This document shows, in pieces, positions 8,428 through 17,044 of a DNA stretch of 27,713 bases. This DNA is from Anaerolineales bacterium UBA1136 (GTDB taxonomy: Bacteria; Chloroflexota; Anaerolineae; Anaerolineales; UBA11657): positions 36,337 to 64,049 of the forward strand of contig DCAJ01000030.1 of the NCBI GenBank assembly GCA_002311455.1. Reading direction: 5' to 3'. Below the pieces are notes generated by a model, which ran no database searches, had not been told where the DNA came from, and saw only the letters and a list, made by a program, of their open reading frames with translations. Position 1 is the stretch's first letter. Each line of letters opens with the position of its first letter. Made by a program: the position numbers and the translations under genes.

Positions 8428-8543
8428 ACAGCCACAGATTATACCTTTCCGAACTTAAGTGTGTTGCACCACAAATATTTGTTGCGGCTGCTTATATAAA
8501 ATGATAAAATTGGATCTCAATCACAGAGCAAATTCGAAACCAT

Positions 8544-10439
8544 ATGCCATTTGGATATCACAGAAGAATATTACATGTTGACCTAATGGATGGCAGCATC
8601 TTCCAAGAACGACCTGGAGATGATTTCTACAGGAAATATCTAGGTGGTTCAGCTATGGGTATGTATTACATTCTAAACGGCATGTCCCCAGGTGCTGACC
8701 CTCTAGGTCCAGACAACATCTTGACCCTCATGCTGTCAGTTCTAACCGGAGCTCCAATTTCAGGACAGAGTCGCTTAACTGCAAATGCTAAGTCGCCTCT
8801 TGTCGACGGTATAGGAGATTCGCAATCCGGAGGTTTCTTTCCAGCAGAACTTAAATTCGCAGGTTATGACGGCATTGTAGTGAAGGGACAGTCTGAAGAA
8901 CCAGTATATCTCTGGATAAAAGACGGCGTGGCTGAGCTACGTAGCGCAACACACCTTTGGGGCAAAACAACTGGAGTTGTAGAAGATATTCTTAAGGAAG
9001 AATTATGTGACAAAAAGATTGAAGTAATGCAGTGCGGGCCTGCTGGCGAGAAACTATCCTACCTTGCTGCTATCATAAATATGACAAATCGCGCTAATGG
9101 ACGCACCGGTCTCGGGGCAGTAATGGGTTCTAAGCGTCTCAAAGCTGTAGTGGTTCGAGGAACATCAAAACAATTTCTAGTTGCAGAACCCAAACACCTA
9201 AATGATTTTGCCCGCAGCGGAGTTGCTGCCTTCGATGACAATGCATCTATGGTGGGACTGCGCAAAGACGGGACTGCTGGAGTTACCTCACATCAACATG
9301 CCGATGGCGGTCTCCCAACTTACAACTTCAATTCAGGTCAGTTTGCTTCTAGCGATTCAATTAGTGGTGAGGCTATGACGGATACTATTCTCACCGGACG
9401 CGACACTTGTTATGCCTGCACGGTACGATGTAAACGCAGTGTAACAACCACATTCAAAGAAGAACAGGTTCACGAAAAATACGGTGGTCCTGAATACGAA
9501 ACTCTTGCTACATTCGGGTCTTATTGTGGAGTAAGTGATCTAAGTGCGGTTGCAATGGCCAACCAACTATGCAATGAGTACGGGCTCGACACTATTGGAA
9601 CTGGAGCTACTATAGCATGGGCAATGGAGTGTTATGAGGAAGGAGTTATCTCAGAAAAAGAGACTGGTTTCCCCATCCCGATGGGTGACTCTGAAGTCAT
9701 GGTGAAACTAACTAAAATGCTTGCTACTCGTGATGGTTTTGGTGATGTGATAGCAGATGGATCACGGGCAGCTGCAGACCGTTTGGGTAAAGGTCACGAA
9801 TTCCTTATAACTGTCAAAGGGGCTGAGGCTCCAGCTCACATGCCCCAGGTCAAAAAATCGTTAGGTCTTATTTACTCAGTAAATCCATTTGGAGCTGACC
9901 ATAACTCATCCGAGCACGACCCAGCTATGGAAGATGACTACAAACATTATTCTGATCGACTACAAAGCATCGGAATAGATAGGAGTGCTCCAAAAAGGTC
10001 CCTTGAACGAGACAAAGTGCAATTTGCTCTAACAACACAACATATGTACTCATTTCTCGATAGCGCGAACCTATGTGTGTTCGTATGGGGCCCTTCTTGG
10101 CAGCTTTTCGGCCCTGAAGAGTGTGTAAAATTAGTTAAGACCATAACTGGATGGGAAGACTTCACCATTGATGAAATGCTTCTAGTAGGTGAAAGACGGC
10201 TCAATATGCTTCGAGCCTTCAACTCCCGGGAAGGAATTGACCGAAGCGCGGACAAGTTACCACGCAAATTCTACAAAACACTACAAGGGGATGGTCCCAG
10301 CTCCGGTGTAGCACTAGACATTGAAGAGATCATGCAAGCCCAAGAATGGTATTACGAATTGAGTGGATGGAATCCAGATTCCGGAAACCCAACCCAGGAT
10401 ACATTGAAAAGATTGGGTCTTGAATGGATTGATTTGTGA
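8544..10439 (+). CDS. Aldehyde ferredoxin oxidoreductase (tungsten/molybdenum-pterin enzyme)
   Basis: This 631-residue member of the AOR family (tungstopterin enzymes) oxidises aldehydes to acids with ferredoxin as partner. The N-terminal AFOR domain covers about residues 1-210 (YLGGSAMGMYYILNG, TGAPISGQSRLTANAKSP, SQSGGFFPAELKFAGYDG). The [4Fe-4S] ligands are C289, C292 and C296 in DTCYACTVRCK, with a fourth at C511 in SANLCVFVWG. This spacing closely follows the Pyrococcus furiosus AOR pattern. The specific aldehyde is not readable. No SD is obvious before the ATG. No pterin-synthesis or ferredoxin gene is adjacent. Together with the 2-oxoacid:ferredoxin oxidoreductase at 19488-22350 it points to ferredoxin-based metabolism. 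Confidence 0.94.
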   Translation: MPFGYHRRILHVDLMDGSIFQERPGDDFYRKYLGGSAMGMYYILNGMSPGADPLGPDNILTLMLSVLTGAPISGQSRLTANAKSPLVDGIGDSQSGGFFPAELKFAGYDGIVVKGQSEEPVYLWIKDGVAELRSATHLWGKTTGVVEDILKEELCDKKIEVMQCGPAGEKLSYLAAIINMTNRANGRTGLGAVMGSKRLKAVVVRGTSKQFLVAEPKHLNDFARSGVAAFDDNASMVGLRKDGTAGVTSHQHADGGLPTYNFNSGQFASSDSISGEAMTDTILTGRDTCYACTVRCKRSVTTTFKEEQVHEKYGGPEYETLATFGSYCGVSDLSAVAMANQLCNEYGLDTIGTGATIAWAMECYEEGVISEKETGFPIPMGDSEVMVKLTKMLATRDGFGDVIADGSRAAADRLGKGHEFLITVKGAEAPAHMPQVKKSLGLIYSVNPFGADHNSSEHDPAMEDDYKHYSDRLQSIGIDRSAPKRSLERDKVQFALTTQHMYSFLDSANLCVFVWGPSWQLFGPEECVKLVKTITGWEDFTIDEMLLVGERRLNMLRAFNSREGIDRSADKLPRKFYKTLQGDGPSSGVALDIEEIMQAQEWYYELSGWNPDSGNPTQDTLKRLGLEWIDL

Positions 10440-10490
10440 TTGTCCTGACACCACTGGAACAAATGAAAATATATTGGTCACTTGGGTCCA

Positions 10491-11786
10491 ATGTTTATGA
10501 AAGCTAAACAATACGCAGCAAAGGATTTTAGTTTTCGTAAAACATGCCCTGAAATCCCAAATACAACTTATTTAACTCACAAAATACACTACTACCCAGC
10601 AAAATTTATCCCTCATATACCACGCTGGTTCCTAAAAGAATATAGTAGACCAAACAACACAATACTAGACCCTTTTTGCGGATCAGGAACCGCCTTGGTT
10701 GAAGCAAACTTGCTAGGAATCAATGCACTAGGAGTTGACATTAATCCTCTCGCGCATATGTTATTGCAAGCCAAAACCGAATTGGTAGAAGACCACGACA
10801 AGTTTTCTGCTCAATGCTTGACAGCAATCGACAAAGCACGTAGTCATCCATCTAATTACATGCCTGATTTACCTAACCTTGATACTTGGTTTCTATCACA
10901 GGCTCGTGAAGAACTCTCTCGAATATTCGGGTATCTTTTGGAAAACCCAGACCAACTTCCAGAGGCGGTAATCAATTTTATGCTAGTATGCGCATCTTCC
11001 ATCGTGAGAAAAGTATGTAACGCTGATCCGCAGATAAGTAAGCCTTTCATATCTCGGCGAATGCGTGCTCTACTAAAAGAAGATGCAGTAGAGCAAAGAG
11101 CTTTACATTTACTTGAACGTCACACTCGAACCTTTCTTGATCGCAAGAACAAGTATATGCGCACTGTCGCTAATTTAGGAAAAATCTGGGGATATTTACC
11201 TATAAGCAAAATGGTGATGGACTCAGATGCAAGAACACTAAGAAACATTAGCAATCAGTCAATAGACTCAATCATAACCTCACCTCCATATGCCAATGCA
11301 CAAGAATACTTTCGGTCAATCAAAATGGAGCTGTATTGGCTTAATTTGTTAAAGGATAACAGCCTTAAACAACTAAACAGAGAGATTGTAGGAACTGAGA
11401 GTCTACCGCTATCAGAGTGCCGAGATACACCTGTGTTTGGGATCGAAGATTTAGACTCGGCGCTAGGACAGGTGCATCTAGTTGACCAGAAACGTGGACA
11501 TATAGTACTTCGTTATTTCCAAGACATGCAGGCTAGTATTGAGCAATGCTACCGAGTTCTCAAACCTGGAGGGTACTTTGGTCTATTGGTAGGAGACAAT
11601 GTGATTCGAAAAATTAAGATTGATACCCATACATTTATTCAAGAAATTGCTGAGAGTGTGGATTTTATCACTGAAGATATAGGTTACGACCGTATAGTTG
11701 CGCGCAGGCTAACACCAAAACGAAATGCCTCCGCTGGGTTAATAGAGATAGAATGGATGCTCATATTTCGAAAACCAGGACTATAA
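10491..11786 (+). CDS. Site-specific DNA methyltransferase, SPPY (probably N4-cytosine) type
   Basis: This predicted 431-residue amino-methyltransferase has SAM-binding motif I, DPFCGSGTALVEA (from about residue 60), preceded by HKIHYYPAKFIP, and catalytic motif IV, TSPPYANAQEYF (from residue 263). The roughly 200-residue insertion between them could hold the target-recognition region, giving the motif order I, target recognition, IV. SPPY is most common in N4-cytosine methyltransferases, but N6-adenine activity, or even an RNA methyltransferase role, cannot be excluded. No restriction endonuclease or specificity gene is adjacent, so it looks orphan. Possible starts are TTG 10482, ATG 10491 and ATG 10497; none has a clear SD. 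It lies 51 bp after the AOR gene and converges with alr across 21 bp. Confidence 0.88.
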   Translation: MFMKAKQYAAKDFSFRKTCPEIPNTTYLTHKIHYYPAKFIPHIPRWFLKEYSRPNNTILDPFCGSGTALVEANLLGINALGVDINPLAHMLLQAKTELVEDHDKFSAQCLTAIDKARSHPSNYMPDLPNLDTWFLSQAREELSRIFGYLLENPDQLPEAVINFMLVCASSIVRKVCNADPQISKPFISRRMRALLKEDAVEQRALHLLERHTRTFLDRKNKYMRTVANLGKIWGYLPISKMVMDSDARTLRNISNQSIDSIITSPPYANAQEYFRSIKMELYWLNLLKDNSLKQLNREIVGTESLPLSECRDTPVFGIEDLDSALGQVHLVDQKRGHIVLRYFQDMQASIEQCYRVLKPGGYFGLLVGDNVIRKIKIDTHTFIQEIAESVDFITEDIGYDRIVARRLTPKRNASAGLIEIEWMLIFRKPGL

Positions 11787-11807
11787 CTAGGTTATATAAC
11801 ATCACAA

Positions 11808-12920
11808 TCATATATATGTACGAGACACTCTACTCCCTATAGAGGAAACTACATCATAATTTATTGTATTCCACCTCACGGCCACCTCTTCCGCAGAAAT
11901 ATGGCCCTGTCCCTGATGACCTATTAATACGACTTCATCTCCAACCACTGCATCCGGCACACTATCCAATCTCACCATAAATTGATCCATGCACACCCTC
12001 CCAACTACAGGTACTCGCCTTCCTCCGATTAGTACTATTTTATCTCCGTGACGTCGGTATCCGTCAGCATACCCTGTAGAGACAGTACCGATGATTTCTG
12101 GCCCATTAGTTACATAATCGTGACCGTAACTAATGCCAGTTCCTTTAGGTACATGCTTCACTTGGCTTAATTGCGATTTCCACGTAAGTGCAGGCCGCAA
12201 ATCTTCGCGGCATTTACAATCTTCCGACGGATCAAGTCCATACATTGCAATACCTAGCCTAATCATGTCCCAGCATGAATCTGGTCTAACCATTGCGGCA
12301 GCTGAATTTGATGCATGCACAAGACTTGGGCAGAGCCCAGCATCTGTAAGCAAGGCAACCACATTCCGAAAATAGTGTTCCTGATCTAGTGTAGGAGCTA
12401 TATCAGCTTCATATGCGCGGGCATAATGCGTTGACAGACCTTCAAACAACAGTCCTTGAGTACCAACCAAATAGCTTGCAATATCCAATGCGACCTGATC
12501 AGAAACTCCAATACGACCCATCCCAGTATCCACCTTTAAATGAACACGTGCTGGCTGACCTAGTCTTTGAGCAATTACGGCAACACTCTTTAGATGCTCG
12601 ATATCCCATCCTGCCATCGAAATATTGGCTGAGATTAGCTGCTCTGTCATTGATATAGGTGTAAATCCAAGCACAAGAATTGGGCATTTTATCCCATCAC
12701 TACGTAACTCAAGAGCCTCGTCTGCCCTAGCTACACCGCACCAACTAGCACCGGCCCTCAATGCAGTCTCAACAACCGGCAGAGAGCCATGACCATAGGC
12801 ATTTGCCTTTACGACAGCCATCACGACCACACCAGAAGTAGCAGAAAAGTAACGGACATTGTCCTCAATAGCGGATAGGTCAATTTCTACCCAACTAGAA
12901 CGTAGAAGCTGTGCATTCAT
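11808..12920 (-). CDS. alr: Alanine racemase
   Basis: This predicted 370-residue PLP enzyme interconverts L- and D-alanine for peptidoglycan. With the start at ATG 12920, the PLP lysine is K38 in VVKANAYGHG and the second catalytic base is Y265 in GTGISYGHDY. The C-terminal beta domain contains STGYADGYRR and GRVCMDQFMV. The frame extends upstream to 12983, but those residues look unrelated to the family, and RSSWVEIDLSAIEDN is the usual N-terminal beginning. No strong SD is seen. With uppP it is one of two cell-wall genes here, although they are not in one operon. Confidence 0.96.
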   Translation of the reverse strand: MNAQLLRSSWVEIDLSAIEDNVRYFSATSGVVVMAVVKANAYGHGSLPVVETALRAGASWCGVARADEALELRSDGIKCPILVLGFTPISMTEQLISANISMAGWDIEHLKSVAVIAQRLGQPARVHLKVDTGMGRIGVSDQVALDIASYLVGTQGLLFEGLSTHYARAYEADIAPTLDQEHYFRNVVALLTDAGLCPSLVHASNSAAAMVRPDSCWDMIRLGIAMYGLDPSEDCKCREDLRPALTWKSQLSQVKHVPKGTGISYGHDYVTNGPEIIGTVSTGYADGYRRHGDKIVLIGGRRVPVVGRVCMDQFMVRLDSVPDAVVGDEVVLIGHQGQGHISAEEVAVRWNTINYDVVSSIGSRVSRTYI

Positions 12921-13117
12921 ATACAAAGTATACATGAGATAACACAGTACCCACGGTTTCGCCTCCTTGCCTTCTAAATACAAAACCGCGATAATGAAGT
13001 AGCGAACAAGAATCGTTTCGCGTATTGCATAGTGACCTCAAGTATTCATGTAATAATAATCACGAAAACGTTGTGTTATCTATGATTTCTGTCAACACCT
13101 ACTCTCTTTATACAAAC

Positions 13118-13123
13118 AAGGGG
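13118..13123 (+). promoter_or_regulatory. Shine-Dalgarno of the gatB leader peptide
   Basis: AAGGGG ends 5 nt before ATG 13129 and 2 nt before ATG 13126. It is the best ribosome-binding match upstream of gatB, while gatB's own ATG at 13183 lacks one at a workable distance. Confidence 0.5.
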
Positions 13124-13128
13124 AAATG

Positions 13129-13179
13129 ATGAGAATATTTATAGCTGATCGTGCAAATTTCGTGGATGCTTACAAATAG
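13129..13179 (+). CDS. Possible 16-residue leader peptide upstream of gatB
   Basis: A short frame from ATG 13129 (or 13126, one residue longer) encodes MRIFIADRANFVDAYK and stops at TAG 13177-13179. It has its own SD and lies in the same frame as gatB, whose ATG begins 3 nt after the stop. This geometry would suit termination-reinitiation coupling or a regulatory leader. It is too short for homology. The alternative is a chance frame in the 5' leader. Confidence 0.4.
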   Translation: MRIFIADRANFVDAYK

Positions 13180-13182
13180 ACA

Positions 13183-14667
13183 ATGGATTACGAGGCAGTA
13201 ATTGGACTTGAGGCCCATGTTGCATTAAACACAAGCTCTAAAATGTTCTGTGGTTGTAGAGTAGTGGATTCAACAACTGCTGAGCCAAACCGTCATGTCT
13301 GCCCAGTGTGCTCTGGAATGCCAGGAGCTCTTCCTTCAATAAATAAACGAGCTGTAGACCTAGGAATCCTGGTATCTTTAGCCCTAAACTGCAAAGTTGA
13401 AACAGTTAGTGTTTTCGCCCGCAAGAACTATTTCTATCCTGATTTACCTAAAGGGTATCAAATTTCTCAGTACGAAAAGCCTTTGGCTACCGGCGGTCAC
13501 ATAAAGATTGATTCTGCACAAAAAGTTACGAAGGTTCGTATCCGCAGAGTACATCTAGAAGAAGATACCGGGAAACTAATTCATATAAACGCTCGTGAGA
13601 ACAGAAAAAGCGCTTCACTGATAGATTTAAACCGCGCTGGTGTCCCGCTGTTAGAAATAGTCAGCGAGCCGGACATGCGGTCTCCACTTGAAGCGGTTAG
13701 TTACGCCAAAGAGTTACACTCCTTGTTGACTTATCTAGACGTAAACAGTGGAGACATGGAAAAAGGTGTTCTCAGATTTGAGGCCAACGTTTCAGTTAGA
13801 ATAGCCGGCAGCAAACAGTTGAATGCTCGAAGGGAAATCAAGAACCTCAACTCCTTTAGAGCACTTCAGCGCAGCATCGAATACGAAACAAACCAACAGA
13901 TTACAGCACATAAATCAAACGAAATCGTTCTGCAACAGACCCTGGGCTGGGACGAATCTAGCGGAAAAACTGTATTTCAAAGAAGTAAAGAACATAGCCA
14001 CGATTACCGCTATTTTCCAGAACCAGATTTACCGCCGCTTAAAATTCATGATGAATGGAAAAATGCAATTCTTTCAAAGATGCCTGAATTACCTCATGCT
14101 AAAAGACGTCGTTTTCTATCAATGGGGTTGACTGATTATGACGCTCGTGTTCTAGCTGCCCAACGCAGAATAGCTGAATTTTTTGAGCAGGCTGTACAAT
14201 CAGGTGCTAATAAGAATCCGCCAGTATTGCCCAAGTCTATCGCTAATTGGATTACTACTCATTTGTTCAGTATTATTAACGAAGTTGGTGAGTCAATAGA
14301 CCAAATAAATCTTCCGCCGGAACATCTGGTTGATCTGATAGAGTTTGTACTTTCTGGTAGAACCAATGCCAACAGTGCTAAACTGGTGCTTCGGGAGATG
14401 TGCAACACAGGTACTGAACCAGAGTTTATTATAACTAAGCTTGGCCTTGAACAAACCAACGACCAAGCCACTATAATAAAGGTCGTAGATCAAGTGTTAG
14501 GTGAGAATCCAGATCAAGTGGCAGAATTGCTCGGAGGCAAGGATTCAATAGTTAACTGGTTGTTTGGTCAAGTGATGCAAGCTATGGATGGTAAGAGCAA
14601 TCCCGATCTAGTGCTCACAACTTTACAGTCCGCAATCAAAAGAGCATCCTATACAAGAGACAACTAA
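13183..14667 (+). CDS. gatB: Aspartyl/glutamyl-tRNA amidotransferase subunit B
   Basis: GatB is the kinase/transfer subunit of GatCAB, which converts mischarged Glu-tRNA(Gln) or Asp-tRNA(Asn) to Gln- or Asn-tRNA. The 494 residues open with the family N-terminus YEAVIGLEAHVALNTSSKMFCGC, here seen as IGLEAHV, and continue with PNRHVCPVCSGMPGALPSIN, LPKGYQISQYEKPL, VHLEEDTGKL and DLNRAGVPLLEIVSEPD. The first two regions hold the Cys residues of a zinc site (CGC and CPVC). The C-terminal part is a helical YqeY-type tRNA-binding tail. gatA and gatC are not adjacent. Its TAA overlaps the ATG of the next gene by one base. The start lacks a good SD and is preceded by an in-frame small frame. Confidence 0.96.
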   Translation: MDYEAVIGLEAHVALNTSSKMFCGCRVVDSTTAEPNRHVCPVCSGMPGALPSINKRAVDLGILVSLALNCKVETVSVFARKNYFYPDLPKGYQISQYEKPLATGGHIKIDSAQKVTKVRIRRVHLEEDTGKLIHINARENRKSASLIDLNRAGVPLLEIVSEPDMRSPLEAVSYAKELHSLLTYLDVNSGDMEKGVLRFEANVSVRIAGSKQLNARREIKNLNSFRALQRSIEYETNQQITAHKSNEIVLQQTLGWDESSGKTVFQRSKEHSHDYRYFPEPDLPPLKIHDEWKNAILSKMPELPHAKRRRFLSMGLTDYDARVLAAQRRIAEFFEQAVQSGANKNPPVLPKSIANWITTHLFSIINEVGESIDQINLPPEHLVDLIEFVLSGRTNANSAKLVLREMCNTGTEPEFIITKLGLEQTNDQATIIKVVDQVLGENPDQVAELLGGKDSIVNWLFGQVMQAMDGKSNPDLVLTTLQSAIKRASYTRDN

Positions 14668-15587
14668 TGGAATCGCAGAACACCAGACCTGTATGTGACT
14701 ACGAAGATTCGCAATACCAAACTGAGTTCTGGGAACATGGTGGCCGCGAGTACGAAGATCGTGTAGAACGGATTGCCTTACAGCATCTACTTCCGCAAAG
14801 CGGAAGTAGATGTCTTGAGATTGGAGCCGGTGCTGGTCGATTAACAAGAGAACTTGATGCCTTTGATAATGTTGTAGTATTAGATTACTCTAGGACTCAA
14901 TTGCAACAAGCCCAATCACGGTTAGGTAGAATAGCTCGATACACATATGTTGCAGCTAATGCATATAACTTGCCTTTTGCATCTGGTGTTTTTGATGCCG
15001 CTCTAATGGTGCGAGTAATTCATCACCTAGCCGATGCTCAATCTGTGCTATCAAGCATTCATAATACCCTGCGACCTAATGGAACTCTGGTACTTGAATT
15101 TGCGAACAAGAGAAACTTGAAAGCTATACTCCGGTATTTGCTTAGAAAGCAATCTTGGAATCCTTTCAATTCAGCGACGGTTGAATACAACAGGCTCAAT
15201 TACAATTTTCATCCTAGCACCATAATGAACTGGCTTAATGATTCCGGTTATATAGTTGGTCAACAACGACCTATTTCTCACTTTAGATGGAACTATCTAA
15301 AGCGCATAATACCTACTGATGTTCTCGTCAAAGCAGATAGCTTGCTACAATTTACCGGAAAGCTCTGGAAATTAACTCCAAGCATAATGTTGAGTGCCAA
15401 CGCAAGCACGACCGGACCGACTGCAGATTCAAATGCTTTGTTCCAATGTCCTAATTGTGATTCAAACAAACTTAAACATACTTCCAGCCATCTAATGTGT
15501 CCAAACTGTGGATGTGTATGTGTAATCAAGAACGGTATTTACGACTTTAAGCAACCAAATCAAACTAAGGGAGAAGAACAAAAATGA
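14667..15587 (+). CDS. Class I SAM-dependent methyltransferase with C-terminal Trm112-like zinc ribbon
   Basis: This 306-residue protein has a Rossmann methyltransferase domain (about residues 40-200) with motif I CLEIGAGAGR, the acidic residue in VVVLDYS, and a post-motif region FDAALMVRVIHHL, all of UbiE/Methyltransf_11 type. A short zinc ribbon follows at about residues 258-296, with C261, C264, C278 and C281 (CPNC...CPNC) and then NGIYDFK, which resembles the Trm112-like module. Trm112 proteins normally act as separate activators of methyltransferases, so this may be a built-in version. The substrate is unknown. It starts by a one-base overlap with gatB (TAATG) and ends by a 4-nt overlap with the next gene, so all three are probably co-translated. 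Confidence 0.88.
   Translation: MESQNTRPVCDYEDSQYQTEFWEHGGREYEDRVERIALQHLLPQSGSRCLEIGAGAGRLTRELDAFDNVVVLDYSRTQLQQAQSRLGRIARYTYVAANAYNLPFASGVFDAALMVRVIHHLADAQSVLSSIHNTLRPNGTLVLEFANKRNLKAILRYLLRKQSWNPFNSATVEYNRLNYNFHPSTIMNWLNDSGYIVGQQRPISHFRWNYLKRIIPTDVLVKADSLLQFTGKLWKLTPSIMLSANASTTGPTADSNALFQCPNCDSNKLKHTSSHLMCPNCGCVCVIKNGIYDFKQPNQTKGEEQK
14784..14812 (+). repeat. Perfect 13-bp inverted repeat (hairpin) inside the methyltransferase CDS
   Basis: The left arm CATCTACTTCCGC (14784-14796) and right arm GCGGAAGTAGATG (14800-14812) are exact reverse complements separated by AAA. The hairpin begins about 117 bases after the methyltransferase start codon. No T-run follows, so it is not a standard terminator. 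Confidence 0.85.
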
Positions 15588-16135
15588 GCGCTTATGACAA
15601 AACTTTCCCTGTAAACATTGCAGGAGTGCAGCGAGCTCTGCCTATTATGGAGATCAAACCCGGTTTGCGAATAGCTGTGCTAAACATACTGGGTGACACA
15701 GAGTTGGTGCAAGCTGCCTCAGAAGCCTTATCTGATCAGCTTTCTAGCCTGGAATATTCCGTAATTGTAACTGCTGAAGCCAAAAGTATACCCTTGGCTC
15801 ATGTTTTGTCTGTAGTATCAGAGAAGCCTTATGTAGTGCTACGCAAAACACATAAGCCCTACATGGGTGAAAGTCTGTGTACGGAGACCTTGTCAATCAC
15901 CACTGGTAAACCGCAAATGCTATATATGGACGAAAAAGACCGAAGCTTGGTATCTGGAACCAATGTGGTGTTGTTAGACGATGTGATAAGCACTGGCTCA
16001 ACACTCAAAGGCATGCGTCTATTGATGACACAGGCACAAGCTAAAGTCGTCGGCGAATCTGCCATATTCACAGAGGGCGACGAGGATCAATGGGCAAACA
16101 TTTATGCGCTTGGACACCTACCTATCTTTGGTTAA
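15584..16135 (+). CDS. Purine-type phosphoribosyltransferase (adenine PRTase-like)
   Basis: This 183-residue type I phosphoribosyltransferase has the PRPP-binding loop VVLLDDVISTGST (residues 128-140), an upstream loop EAKSIPLAHVLS, and KPYVVLRK, which give it an Apt-like layout. The likely role is purine salvage (base plus PRPP to nucleotide), but adenine against xanthine or guanine specificity cannot be set from sequence. It begins at an ATGA overlap with the preceding methyltransferase and is the last gene of the gatB operon. No T-rich terminator is evident in the 22 bp before the convergent nth gene. Confidence 0.85.
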   Translation: MSAYDKTFPVNIAGVQRALPIMEIKPGLRIAVLNILGDTELVQAASEALSDQLSSLEYSVIVTAEAKSIPLAHVLSVVSEKPYVVLRKTHKPYMGESLCTETLSITTGKPQMLYMDEKDRSLVSGTNVVLLDDVISTGSTLKGMRLLMTQAQAKVVGESAIFTEGDEDQWANIYALGHLPIFG

Positions 16136-16157
16136 CCTTCTTAGTATAGATTTTCCA

Positions 16158-16841
16158 TTAAAGTTGATTTTGCCCTTTCCAGTAACAGCAATGCTGTCGA
16201 AGCGGACACTTTAGACATTCAGGTTTGCGAGCATGACACACTTCTCTTCCTAACCTAATGATATTAAGATGCACATCATAATAATGCCGTTCTGAAAACA
16301 CATGCTCCAAATGTGTGTGTGCAGCATCAACACTCATTTTCTTTAGTAGTAAACCCAATCGTCCTGATACCCGATACACATGTGTATCCACTGGAAATGC
16401 GTACAGATCTAAGCTAAACAAAAGCACGATAGCTGCAGTTTTTGGGCCGACCCCTTTAAACTTCATAAGCCAAGCTCGAGCATCTTCTACTGGCATATCA
16501 CGCAAAAAATCAATTGACAACTCGCCACATTCCTTAGTGATCTGGGAAAGGACTTGTTGGATTCTAGGTCCTTTCTGATTGGCCAACCCAGCAGGTCGTA
16601 TTGCCTCTATCACCTTATCCTGGGGTGCATCACGTACAGATTCCCAATCAGGAAACGATTTGACCAAGCCATCAAAGGCACGGTCACGATTCACATCATT
16701 TGTGTTCTGAGAAAGAATGGTGGAGACAAGTTCCTCTAAAGGCGAGAGGGGATTCCTCCAAACTGGGGGTCCGTATTTGTCTAGCAAAGTACGCTGAATC
16801 TGCAAGGCCTTGCTTTTCAAATCATCTGTGACCATAGACAT
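16158..16841 (-). CDS. nth: Endonuclease III family DNA glycosylase/AP lyase
   Basis: This predicted 227-residue base-excision repair enzyme removes oxidised pyrimidines and cleaves AP sites. It has the helix-hairpin-helix KFKGVGPKTAA with catalytic K134, the catalytic D152 in PVDTHVYR, and a C-terminal [4Fe-4S] cluster C202-x6-C209-x2-C212-x5-C218, the canonical spacing. The ATG at 16841 is preceded by AAGGA about 6-7 nt upstream; the frame extends to 16904 but without support, and ATG 16835 is a further alternative. It is divergent from serS. Confidence 0.95.
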   Translation of the reverse strand: MSMVTDDLKSKALQIQRTLLDKYGPPVWRNPLSPLEELVSTILSQNTNDVNRDRAFDGLVKSFPDWESVRDAPQDKVIEAIRPAGLANQKGPRIQQVLSQITKECGELSIDFLRDMPVEDARAWLMKFKGVGPKTAAIVLLFSLDLYAFPVDTHVYRVSGRLGLLLKKMSVDAAHTHLEHVFSERHYYDVHLNIIRLGREVCHARKPECLKCPLRQHCCYWKGQNQL

Positions 16842-16875
16842 ATTATATCCTTGTACCCAACTACCATAACATGCA

Positions 16876-16904
16876 TTGACACAAAACCTCACTGTAAATA
16901 ACAT
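16876..16904 (+). promoter_or_regulatory. Candidate promoter upstream of serS
   Basis: TTGACA (16876-16881) is followed after 17 bp by TAACAT (16899-16904), with 4 of 6 matches to the -10 consensus. The leader would be about 135 nt. I see no T-box specifier or antiterminator there. Confidence 0.4.
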
Positions 16905-17044
16905 TGGTCATTAAAAATCTCAGAGGATCTGAAGCACAAAATACGTTATTCAGAAGCGATTGCTGTAATCTTAGTATACATGACGTAATTACCGACATTG
17001 GATATACTTCTAGATGATAATGATGATAAGGTAGGGAGAACACT

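Noticed and set aside
10440..10490. Terminator between AOR and the DNA methyltransferase
   Set aside because: Only a 5-bp ATTGG/CCAAT pairing without a T-run is present, so the two genes may be co-transcribed.
12921..12983. N-terminal extension of alanine racemase
   Set aside because: The added residues do not resemble the family, and the usual N-terminus follows ATG 12920.
16905..17044. T-box riboswitch upstream of serS
   Set aside because: I could not find a T-box sequence, a terminator/antiterminator pair or a T-run in this 140-bp region.
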